From contig JAIOSN010000085.1 in assembly GCA_021107605.1 (NCBI GenBank), positions 1 through 7,799 on the forward strand: a DNA stretch of 7,799 nucleotides, in the 5' to 3' direction. The notes under the pieces are model-generated. The model was not told where the DNA came from. It saw only the letters and a list, made by a program, of their open reading frames with translations, and did no database searches. Origin of the DNA: Anaerolineae bacterium (GTDB taxonomy: Bacteria > Chloroflexota > Anaerolineae > B4-G1 > SLSP01). The number at the start of each line of letters is the position of its first letter. Position 1 is the first letter of the stretch. Below, one piece after another: positions 1 to 5,324 of the stretch. Position numbers and translations under genes: made by a program.

Positions 1-201
1 CTGGCTCCACATCACCTCCCCAATTACGCCTCCGAACTGGCGGCTCTCTTTCATGCCTTCTACCACAATTGCCATATCGTCTCCTCTGACCCTGCCGGCG
101 CGGAGTTGACCCGTGCGCGCCTCATGTTGGCCCGCACCGCGAAAGTTGTTTTGGCCCGGGTACTGCATCTTATGGGGATGGACGCGCCGGAGAGAATGTA
201 G
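1..201 (+). CDS. argS: Arginyl-tRNA synthetase, C-terminal end (partial)
   Basis: The reading frame is open from the first base and ends at TAG 199-201, giving the last 66 residues of a protein that begins outside the window. The residues look like the anticodon-binding (DALR) helical domain that closes class I arginyl-tRNA synthetases: a start resembling LAPHHLPNYA, then an aromatic FHAFYHNC helix, an LTRARL segment, and the family's typical terminal APERM. The enzyme charges tRNA-Arg with arginine in the cytoplasm. The catalytic HIGH and KMSKS regions lie upstream and cannot be checked. No terminator is evident after the stop; a low-complexity repeat gap follows. Identification rests on the recognisable C-terminal pattern and is fairly secure. 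Confidence 0.88.
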   Translation: MAPHHLPNYASELAALFHAFYHNCHIVSSDPAGAELTRARLMLARTAKVVLARVLHLMGMDAPERM

Positions 202-204
202 GGA

Positions 205-308
205 GTTAGTCAAGTAGTCAGATGGTCGGGTAGTCGATAGTCAGATTTTTGGCTAACGGCTAACGGCTAAAAACTAACTGCTAAAAACTAATCGCTAACT
301 AACTAACC
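205..308. repeat. Degenerate 7-8 nt tandem repeats upstream of dcd
   Basis: The argS-dcd gap is almost entirely low-complexity. The first part (about 205-245) repeats units ending in GTC every 7-8 nt (TAGTC, TGGTC, TAGTC, TAGTC). The second part (about 251-305) is a run of heptamers of the form GGCTAAC/GGCTAAA/AACTAAC/TGCTAAA. A closely related block occurs upstream of rpiB at about 1456-1575, sharing GGTCGGGTAGTCGATAGTCA. The block ends a few bases before the dcd ribosome binding site AGGGG (311-315). No promoter could be picked out with confidence. Confidence 0.8.
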
Positions 309-322
309 AAAGGGGCTAATCT

Positions 323-883
323 ATGGGACTTAAACCTGATTTTTGGATTCGTAAAATGGCATTGGAACATCAGATGATTGAGCCGTTCTTCGATGGACAG
401 AAGCGCAATGGTATTATCTCTTACGGGCTTTCGTCGTACGGCTACGATATCCGTGTGGCGGATGAGTTCAAAGTCTTCACGCCGGGCAAGGGTGACCTGA
501 CCGTTGTGGATCCTAAATCGCTGGACCCGGGCGCGCTCATTGATTTCCAGGGCAAGGTTTGTATCATTCCGCCGAACTCCTTTGTTCTAGCGCGCAGCCT
601 TGAGTACATGCGCATGCCGAGTGACGTGCTGGGCACTGTGTTGGGCAAGTCGACTTATGCGCGCTGCGGTATCGTGACCAACTTCACGCCGCTGGAGCCT
701 GGATGGCACGGCTTTATCACTATCGAGATCAGCAACACGACGCCGTTGCCCGCCAAGATCTACGCCAACGAAGGCATCGCACAAGTGCTCTTCTTCCAGG
801 GCGATGCGCCCTGTGAGATCTCCTACGCTGATAAGAAGGGTAAGTACCAGGGACAGCGTGGCGTGGTACTACCGCGTCTGTAG
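323..883 (+). CDS. dcd: dCTP deaminase
   Basis: Converts dCTP to dUTP (plus ammonia) in the cytoplasm, feeding dUMP and thus dTTP synthesis; the family belongs to the trimeric dUTPase-like fold. The 186-residue product has the usual family length. Visible conserved blocks are ISYGLSSYGYDIRV (31-44), CIIPPNSFVLAR (80-91), GKSTYARCG (108-116), TPLEPGWHGFITIEISNTT (122-140, with E135 at the position of the catalytic glutamate), YANEGIAQVLFF (147-158) and the C-terminal KYQGQRG (174-180) that closes over the triphosphate. It resembles the Pseudomonas-type dcd more than the E. coli type. A bifunctional dCTP deaminase/dUTPase is not excluded by eye. ATG 323 is preceded by AGGGG at 7 nt spacing. The ThyX-like gene follows after 15 nt, fitting a pyrimidine deoxynucleotide operon. 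Confidence 0.95.
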   Translation: MGLKPDFWIRKMALEHQMIEPFFDGQKRNGIISYGLSSYGYDIRVADEFKVFTPGKGDLTVVDPKSLDPGALIDFQGKVCIIPPNSFVLARSLEYMRMPSDVLGTVLGKSTYARCGIVTNFTPLEPGWHGFITIEISNTTPLPAKIYANEGIAQVLFFQGDAPCEISYADKKGKYQGQRGVVLPRL

Positions 884-884
884 C

Positions 885-892
885 AAGGAGGG
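885..892 (+). promoter_or_regulatory. Ribosome binding site that selects a GTG start
   Basis: AAGGAGGG is a near-perfect Shine-Dalgarno sequence. The first start-like codon after it, ATG 894-896, meets a stop after one codon (ATG ACG TGA), so it cannot start the gene. GTG 899-901 lies about 7 nt from the GGAGG core and opens a 176-codon frame. This supports GTG 899 as the true start of the ThyX-like gene. Confidence 0.75.
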
Positions 893-898
893 CATGAC

Positions 899-1429
899 GT
901 GAACGTTGAAGTCTTGCATGAGGCCGGCTACGAACAGGCGTTGGTGGGTCTGAGCCTCAACCACAAACAGCCGGTGGAGAAGATGCCGCAGGTGGCGGAG
1001 CGGCTCTATCAGAAGAACGGCGGCCATAACAAGTTTCTGGAGTCCATGGTCGTCTGGATTGATATCACCGCAGCCCGCTACTGGTGGCAGCAGTTCGATA
1101 CCTATCGCATCGGCGTGACCAAGCAGAGTGAATCGACGATGCACACCATCCTCAAGCGTTCGCTGACTCAGGACGATTTTGAGAGCGGCATTGATCCGGC
1201 GACGCTGGCGCGTCTGAATGACCTGATCGCCGCACGCAAGTTCATGCAGGTCAAACGCGAACTGCCGGAATCGTTCTTGCAGCGCCGTGTCGTCTGCACC
1301 AACTACAAAACTATCCGCCGGATGATCGAACAGCGGCACACCCACCGTTTGCGCGAATGGCAAGTTTTCTGTGTTGCCATGCGAGAGCAGTTGGCGTATG
1401 CTTGTTTTTTGGTAGATTGCTACGAATAG
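899..1429 (+). CDS. Divergent ThyX-like (flavin-dependent thymidylate synthase fold) protein
   Basis: The 176-residue product has no motif identical to a classical enzyme, but its order of blocks follows ThyX. GGHNKFLESMVVW (41-53) matches the H-x-S-x-LEH block. ARYWWQQFDTYRIGVTKQSES (59-79) sits where ThyX has QLxRHRxxS. LPESFLQRRVVCTNYKTIRR (122-141), then EQRHTHRLREWQ (144-155), match LPxxxxTxxxxTxNxRxLxHFxxLRxxxxAQxEI. ThyX makes dTMP from dUMP using methylenetetrahydrofolate, FAD and NADPH. Here the hallmark RHR reads T68-Y69-R70, so ordinary activity is doubtful; it may be a variant enzyme or a related flavoprotein. It is also shorter than typical ThyX (about 210-250 residues). Similar short proteins are, as far as I recall, left as hypothetical in phages and bacteria. 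Its position 15 nt after dcd supports a pyrimidine nucleotide role. The gene is certain; the ThyX relationship is inference by hand alignment. Confidence 0.6.
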   Translation: MNVEVLHEAGYEQALVGLSLNHKQPVEKMPQVAERLYQKNGGHNKFLESMVVWIDITAARYWWQQFDTYRIGVTKQSESTMHTILKRSLTQDDFESGIDPATLARLNDLIAARKFMQVKRELPESFLQRRVVCTNYKTIRRMIEQRHTHRLREWQVFCVAMREQLAYACFLVDCYE

Positions 1430-1455
1430 GCCGGCAAATGGCTTACCCACATTTG

Positions 1456-1575
1456 GTAGTCAGATGGTCAAATGGTCGGGTAGTCGATAGTCAGATAGTC
1501 AGATGGTTGGCTAAAAACTAACGGCTAACGGCTAATGGCTAAAAACTAACAGACTAACGGACTACCCGACTAAAT
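1456..1575. repeat. Degenerate 7-8 nt tandem repeats upstream of rpiB, with an 11-bp inverted repeat
   Basis: Related to the block at 205-308. The first half (1456-1507) is units ending in GTC, the second half (1508-1572) units ending in CTAA or ACTA. GTCGGGTAGTC at 1475-1485 is the exact reverse complement of GACTACCCGAC at 1560-1570, with 74 nt between, so the transcript could fold into a large stem-loop just before the rpiB ribosome binding site (GGAGG 1576-1580). The copy before dcd has the left arm (225-235) but no matching right arm. No other gene or signal is seen in this gap. Confidence 0.8.
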
Positions 1576-1584
1576 GGAGGAAAC

Positions 1585-2025
1585 ATGAAGTTAGTTATTG
1601 GTTCAGATCACGGAGGCTACGCGCTCAAAGAGGTGGTGAAAGCGTATCTGCTGGAGCAAGGCCACACGGTCTCTGACCGGGGAACAGGTGATGGCGAGAC
1701 CTCGGTTGATTACCCGGACTACGGGCGCGCGGTAGCCGCGGATGTGGCGGCTGGGAAGTGCGATTTCGGCATCGTCATCTGCGGGACGGGCATCGGCATC
1801 TCCATCGCCGCGAACAAGGTGCAGGGGATACGGGCCGCGCTCTGCACCGATCCCTACATGGCGCGGATGGCGCGGATGCACAACGCTGCTAACATCCTGG
1901 CGCTGGGTGGACGGGTGGTCGGCCCCGGTCTGGCTCTGGCCATCGTGGCGGCGTTTCTGGATGGTGAGTTCGCGGGTGGACGGCACGCGCGGCGCGTCGA
2001 CAAAATCATGGCAATAGAGAGTTAA
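1585..2025 (+). CDS. rpiB: Ribose-5-phosphate isomerase B
   Basis: Interconverts ribose 5-phosphate and ribulose 5-phosphate in the non-oxidative pentose phosphate pathway (cytoplasmic); members of this LacA/RpiB family can also act on allose 6-phosphate or other sugar phosphates. The 146-residue length is normal. Signature features are SDHGG (7-11, substrate-binding D8 and H9), the catalytic cysteine loop CGTGIGIS (C66 onward), H99-N100 in MARMHNAANIL, and the phosphate-binding basic patch around R133-H134-R136. ATG 1585 has GGAGG 4 nt upstream. The stop codon TAA (2023-2025) shares its last base with the ATG of the methyltransferase gene, implying cotranscription and probably translational coupling. 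The pairing with a DNA methyltransferase has no evident metabolic logic. Confidence 0.95.
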   Translation: MKLVIGSDHGGYALKEVVKAYLLEQGHTVSDRGTGDGETSVDYPDYGRAVAADVAAGKCDFGIVICGTGIGISIAANKVQGIRAALCTDPYMARMARMHNAANILALGGRVVGPGLALAIVAAFLDGEFAGGRHARRVDKIMAIES

Positions 2026-3296
2026 TGTCAAAGGCGCAGATATATCTGGCCGATAGCCGCCTCATGCCGGAGGTGGCGGATGAGAGTGTGGCGTTAGTTG
2101 TCACCTCGCCGCCTTATTACGCTATCAAGGATTACGATGTCCCGGAGCAGATCGGCTATGGGCAGAGCCTGCACGAATACCTGACCGCGCTCTATCGCGT
2201 GTGGAGCGAGTGCTATCGCGTGTTACGGCCCGGCTCGCGGCTCTGCGTCAACATCGGCGACCAATTTGCCCGTGCGACGCAATTTGGACGTTACAAGGTC
2301 ATCCCTTTGCACGCGGAAATTATCGCTCAAGCTGAACAGCTGGGCTTTGATTACATGGGCGCCATCATCTGGCAGAAGCGGACGACGCTGAAAACCAGCG
2401 GCGGCGCGGTGATCATGGGATCCTATCCGCATCCGCCCAACGGTGTGGTGGAGTTGGATTACGAATATATCCTGCTCTTCAAGAAATTGGGCCAACGCAA
2501 AATTGCTCGCGAGCGGCGCGAGAAGGCCGCTATGACTAAGGAAGAATGGAAAACTTTCTTCTCCGGACACTGGACCTTTGGTGGTGCGCGGCAAGGTGAG
2601 CATGGCGCGGTTTTCCCGGCGGAGCTGCCGCGTCGCCTGATCCGTATGTTCACCGTGCATGACGAAGTGGTCTTGGATCCCTTTCTGGGCAGCGGTACGA
2701 CGGCGCAAGTCGCGCTCAAGTTGGGACGCCGGGCGATTGGCTACGAGATCAACCCCGATTTTCTCCCGTTGATTGAGGAACACTTAGCTGATGCCGGTAT
2801 CTCGGAGGACGAGGTCATGGTTCTGAGACGTATGGAGACCCCCGTGGCGCCTATCGCGCATGAGTACACGCCCGGCATTCAGGACATCCGCCCGTTGCAG
2901 GCCGCACCGCTGCGGCAGCGCGAGCTATATCGGGTAGCGGAGATTGTGGATGCTCAGACCGTGCGGTTGGCGGACGGACGCGAAATCAGCTTGCTGGGCC
3001 TGCACGTCCCCCCGGAGAGCGAGAGCGCAGCGCGCGCCTACCTGGAGGAATTCGTCAACGGCAAGCGTGTCTCACTGCGCACCCCGTTAAAAGCGGAGCC
3101 AGCCGTGGCCTACGTCTATCTGCAGAACCGCATCTTTATCAACCGGAAAATGTTGGAAATGGGACTCGCGCTGCCTGACACGGCGTTGGAACATCCCCAG
3201 AGCCAGCGTTTCCAACGAGCTGCCGCAGCGACTTCCCAACTTACAGCTTTGATTCCGCTGGAGAAGGTGCTCGCCGCCAAGACGCTAAGCCGCTAA
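2025..3296 (+). CDS. DNA methyltransferase (beta-type, probably N4-cytosine) fused to a degenerate SNase-like domain
   Basis: The 423-residue protein has two parts. Residues 1-255 are an amino-methyltransferase of the N4-cytosine/N6-adenine family: catalytic motif IV TSPPYY (27-32), a variable middle that should contain target recognition, FPAELPRRLI (197-206), then the AdoMet-binding motif I DPFLGSGTTAQVA (218-230) with GYEIN (239-243). Motif IV before motif I is the beta order; TSPPY rather than DPPY favours N4-cytosine, though N6-adenine is possible. Residues about 300-402 resemble a thermonuclease fold: YRVAEIVDAQTVRLADGR, SLLGLHVPPE, FVNGKRVSL, AYVYLQNRIFINRKMLEMGLA. The residues matching SNase D21, R35, D40, E43 and R87 appear replaced, so this part is probably a binding module, not a nuclease. 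No restriction partner is visible, suggesting an orphan methylase. It overlaps rpiB by one base, and its last 15 codons lie in a tandem repeat. Confidence 0.88.
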   Translation: MSKAQIYLADSRLMPEVADESVALVVTSPPYYAIKDYDVPEQIGYGQSLHEYLTALYRVWSECYRVLRPGSRLCVNIGDQFARATQFGRYKVIPLHAEIIAQAEQLGFDYMGAIIWQKRTTLKTSGGAVIMGSYPHPPNGVVELDYEYILLFKKLGQRKIARERREKAAMTKEEWKTFFSGHWTFGGARQGEHGAVFPAELPRRLIRMFTVHDEVVLDPFLGSGTTAQVALKLGRRAIGYEINPDFLPLIEEHLADAGISEDEVMVLRRMETPVAPIAHEYTPGIQDIRPLQAAPLRQRELYRVAEIVDAQTVRLADGREISLLGLHVPPESESAARAYLEEFVNGKRVSLRTPLKAEPAVAYVYLQNRIFINRKMLEMGLALPDTALEHPQSQRFQRAAAATSQLTALIPLEKVLAAKTLSR

Positions 3297-3414
3297 GAAA
3301 AAAAATTAAGTTCTAAAAGCTTTGCGTCTTTGTGGTGAAATACTTAGTTTTCGGGTAGAGCCAACTTTCGACCTTTGACTTTCGACATCAGACTTTCCCT
3401 TTTTGTCTTTTCAC
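3248..3414. repeat. Tandem repeat copy 1, covering the 3' end of the methyltransferase gene
   Basis: First copy of a roughly 167-bp sequence repeated at once downstream (offset 167-168 nt). It begins inside the methyltransferase gene at TTTGATTCCGCTGG, includes its stop codon (3294-3296), an A-rich run (3298-3305) and a CTTTGCGTCTTTGTGGTG segment (3320-3337). The last segment is an imperfect reverse complement of CGCCGCCAAGACGCTAAG (3272-3289): 14 of 18 positions match exactly, with two more as G-T wobbles, so an 18-bp-arm hairpin with a 30-nt loop is possible. The end is made of TTTCGAC-like heptamers. Elements of the AAGACGC...GCGTCTT type are, from memory, common intergenic repeats in several bacterial phyla. 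Confidence 0.85.
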
Positions 3415-3562
3415 TTTGATCCCGCTGGAAAAGGTGCTCGCCGCCAAGACGCTAAGCCGCTAAGAAAAAAAATTAAGTTCTAAAATCTTCGCGCCTTTGT
3501 GGTGAAATACTTAGTTTTCGCGGTAGAGCCAACTTTCGACTTTCGACTTTCGACTTTTGACC
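3415..3562. repeat. Tandem repeat copy 2, in the gap before sbcD
   Basis: Second copy, starting TTTGATCCCGCTGG. Its first part would still encode the methyltransferase C-terminal tail LIPLEKVLAAKTLSR and stop, differing only at two synonymous third-codon positions. The A-run and the hairpin arms (CGCCGCCAAGACGCTAAG at 3439-3456; CTTCGCGCCTTTGTGGTG at 3488-3505) follow. The copy ends in a clean heptamer run of TTTCGAC (about 3534-3560) that abuts the sbcD ribosome binding site AGGTGA (3563-3568). The rest of the 3297-3572 gap holds no gene that I can see. Confidence 0.85.
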
Positions 3563-3572
3563 AGGTGACTTT

Positions 3573-4793
3573 ATGAGACCTTTACGCATCTTGCACTTTG
3601 CCGACCTGCACATTGGCATGGAAAACTATGGGCGTTTGGACCCCGAAACGGGCCTCAACCAGCGCGTCGCGGATTTTCTGGCGCGGTTGGATCAAGTGGT
3701 GGACTACGCCATCGAGCACGAGGCTGATCTGGTGCTCTTCGCCGGCGACGCTTTCCGCTCCCGTGACCCGAACCCTACGCACCAGCGCGAATTTGCGCGG
3801 CGGCTGCGCCGTCTCTCTGAACTCGCCATTCCTACCGTCTTGCTTGTTGGCAACCACGATATCCCGGTGATGTCCCAGCGCGCTTCCAGCGTTGATATCT
3901 TCACCGCGTTAGCTGTACCGCATATCACCGTGGTGCGTGAACCGCAACTCCTCCGCTTGGAGACCGCGCACGGTCCCGTGCAGATTGGCGCGCTGCCCTA
4001 TCCTGTCCGCCAACGTCTGCTGACGCGTGAGCAATTCCGCCGTCTCTCCCAGGACGAACTGGATCAAGCTGTCACCGAGGTAGTCACCGGCTTGATCCGC
4101 GAGTTGACCGCGCAGCTGGAACCGGATCTCCCGGCCATCTTGACCGGGCACTTTTCTGTTGAGAGTGCGCATTGGGGTTCCGAGCGGGCTATCATGGTGG
4201 GCCGCGACGTCACTGTGCCGCTCTCCGCCCTCATGGATCCGGCGTGGGATTACGTCGCGTTGGGTCACATCCACCAGCACCAGAATCTCAATCCGGAGAA
4301 CAACCCGCCGGTAGTTTACGCCGGCAGCCTGGAGCGGGTGGACTTCGGCGAAGAGGGGCAGCCCAAGGGTTTCTGCTGGGTCGAAGTGCGACCCGAGGCG
4401 ACCAGCTGGCGTTACATCAAATCCCCGGCACGACACTTCCAGACCGTGCGTGTGGACGTGCGCGAAAGTGCGGAGCCACTGGCGGAAATTCAGCGTGCCG
4501 TAGCTCAGCACGACCTCGCCGGAGCCGTCGTGCGCTTGATTGTGCAGCTGACGCCGGAACAGGAACCCTACCTGCGCGCTGGCGACTTCTCCCCGTTACT
4601 GGCGGACGCCTTCTCCGCCCAGATCAACCGTGATGTGGACCGTACCGTCCGTGACCGGTTGGCGGGCTTGGAACCCGACTCCATGTTGCCCGAAGAGCTC
4701 CTCAAACGTTACCTGCTCGCCAAAGGCAGAGCGACGGAAGAGCTCGCGCCTTACCTCACCCTCGCCGGTGAAATTTTTCACCCGACCTCCTGA
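3573..4793 (+). CDS. sbcD: SbcD/Mre11-family DNA exonuclease subunit
   Basis: Metallophosphoesterase nuclease of the SbcCD (Mre11-Rad50) complex, which opens DNA hairpins and trims double-strand ends in an ATP-dependent way with SbcC. At 406 residues the length is normal. The five phosphoesterase motifs are in order: DLHIG (D11, H13), GDAFRSRDP (D59), GNHD (N94, H95), TGHF (H193) and GHIH (H232, H234), followed by the Mre11/SbcD-typical AGSLERVDFGE (250-260). The C-terminal part (about 285-400) should form the capping and SbcC-contacting region. ATG 3573 is preceded by AGGTGA at 3563-3568. An sbcC gene usually follows directly, but here there is only repeat DNA and then an opposite-strand gene. 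The partner must lie elsewhere, or the protein acts alone. Confidence 0.93.
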   Translation: MRPLRILHFADLHIGMENYGRLDPETGLNQRVADFLARLDQVVDYAIEHEADLVLFAGDAFRSRDPNPTHQREFARRLRRLSELAIPTVLLVGNHDIPVMSQRASSVDIFTALAVPHITVVREPQLLRLETAHGPVQIGALPYPVRQRLLTREQFRRLSQDELDQAVTEVVTGLIRELTAQLEPDLPAILTGHFSVESAHWGSERAIMVGRDVTVPLSALMDPAWDYVALGHIHQHQNLNPENNPPVVYAGSLERVDFGEEGQPKGFCWVEVRPEATSWRYIKSPARHFQTVRVDVRESAEPLAEIQRAVAQHDLAGAVVRLIVQLTPEQEPYLRAGDFSPLLADAFSAQINRDVDRTVRDRLAGLEPDSMLPEELLKRYLLAKGRATEELAPYLTLAGEIFHPTS

Positions 4794-4798
4794 CGGAC

Positions 4799-4853
4799 AA
4801 ATCAGCAAATGGGCAAATCAGCAAATGGGCAAATCAGCAAATGGCAAATCAGC
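4799..4853. repeat. 8-nt tandem repeats just after sbcD
   Basis: Starting 5 nt after the sbcD stop, AAATCAGC and AAATGGGC alternate as 8-nt units for seven units, the sixth shortened to AAATGGC. Read as 16-mers this is about 3.4 copies. It is not a terminator, having neither a stem nor a T-run, and codes for nothing recognisable. Confidence 0.9.
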
Positions 4854-4856
4854 ATT

Positions 4857-5150
4857 GAGGGCTTTATGCCCATGTATTGAGCCTAGCGTCTCACTGTTCC
4901 CTCGTCTCCTCGTTTCTTCGCTTCTTCGCTCACTCGCTTTCTCTTTCTCGCTTACTCGCCTTCTCGCTCCCCTGTTTACTGTCTACTGTCTCCCCCCCTA
5001 ATCCCTTGTCACTGATCACCGTTCCTTCGCTTCTTCGCTCACTCGCCTTCTCGCTCCCCCGTCTACCGTTTACCGTCTACTGTTTCCTCCCCCTAATCCC
5101 TTGTCACTGCTTACCGTTCCCTCGCTTTTTCGCTCACTCGCCTTTTCGCT
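4857..5150. repeat. CT-rich repeat block, left flank of the hemolysin-III gene
   Basis: Begins with GAGGGCTTTATGCCC, then about 270 nt of strongly pyrimidine-biased sequence with larger units starting at TCACTG at 4891, 5009 and 5104 (the last truncated). Each is built from short 7-8 nt pieces such as CTCACTCG, CTTACTCG, CCTTCTCG, TTTACTG and TCTACTG, ending in a C-run plus TAATCCCTTG. The same block recurs at 6310-6482; 40 bases at 4981-5020 are identical to 6411-6450. Long open frames cross this stretch on the plus strand but have Ser/Leu/Pro-rich low-complexity products and are not credible genes. Confidence 0.88.
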
Positions 5151-5210
5151 ATGTTTTGCAAACGAGGACGGGATGTTTTACAAACGCGGACGGGATGTTT
5201 TACAAACGAG
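5151..5210. repeat. 22-nt tandem repeats (2.7 copies)
   Basis: Units start with ATGTTTTGCAAACG (5151) or ATGTTTTACAAACG (5173 and 5195) and continue AGGACGGG or CGGACGGG. The period is exactly 22 nt; the last copy is cut short at 5210. Units adjoin without spacers, so it is not a CRISPR array. Function unknown. Confidence 0.85.
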
Positions 5211-5238
5211 CCACCGCTTCAGTCCCCGGAACTCTCTG

Positions 5239-5256
5239 CGCGAAATGGATTTCGCG
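5239..5256. repeat. Palindrome CGCGAAAT-GG-ATTTCGCG, copy 1
   Basis: Perfect 8-bp inverted repeat with a 2-nt centre. Identical copies lie at 6102-6119 and 6225-6242 on the other side of the hemolysin-III gene. It falls 68 nt beyond the 3' end of that gene and could fold as a hairpin in its transcript, but no T-run follows in either direction, so I do not call it a terminator. The 5257-5324 stretch shows nothing else. Confidence 0.85.
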
Positions 5257-5324
5257 GCTGCATCCTCTAACGTTTGGAGCATTAGGGAGAGACGGTGGAC
5301 GAAAGCCCCCCAGGGATTATCCGC

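Noticed and set aside
869..1450. Minus-strand frame of about 193 codons opposite the ThyX-like gene
   Set aside because: The plus-strand frame has a strong Shine-Dalgarno sequence, operon spacing with dcd and a family-like pattern. The antisense product resembles nothing.
3272..3337. Hairpin after the methyltransferase as its terminator
   Set aside because: The left arm lies inside the coding region and the A-run is in the loop. No T-run follows the right arm on the plus strand.
3909..4511. Minus-strand frame of about 200 codons opposite sbcD
   Set aside because: It lies antisense within a gene with clear nuclease motifs, has no recognisable domain, and is a usual shadow of GC-rich coding sequence.
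5151..5210. Possible CRISPR array
   Set aside because: The 22-nt units adjoin with no unique spacers, and no cas gene is near.
5239..5256. Palindrome as an intrinsic terminator of the hemolysin-III gene
   Set aside because: The stem is good, but no T-run follows in either orientation, and the same palindrome occurs twice upstream of the gene, where a terminator makes no sense.
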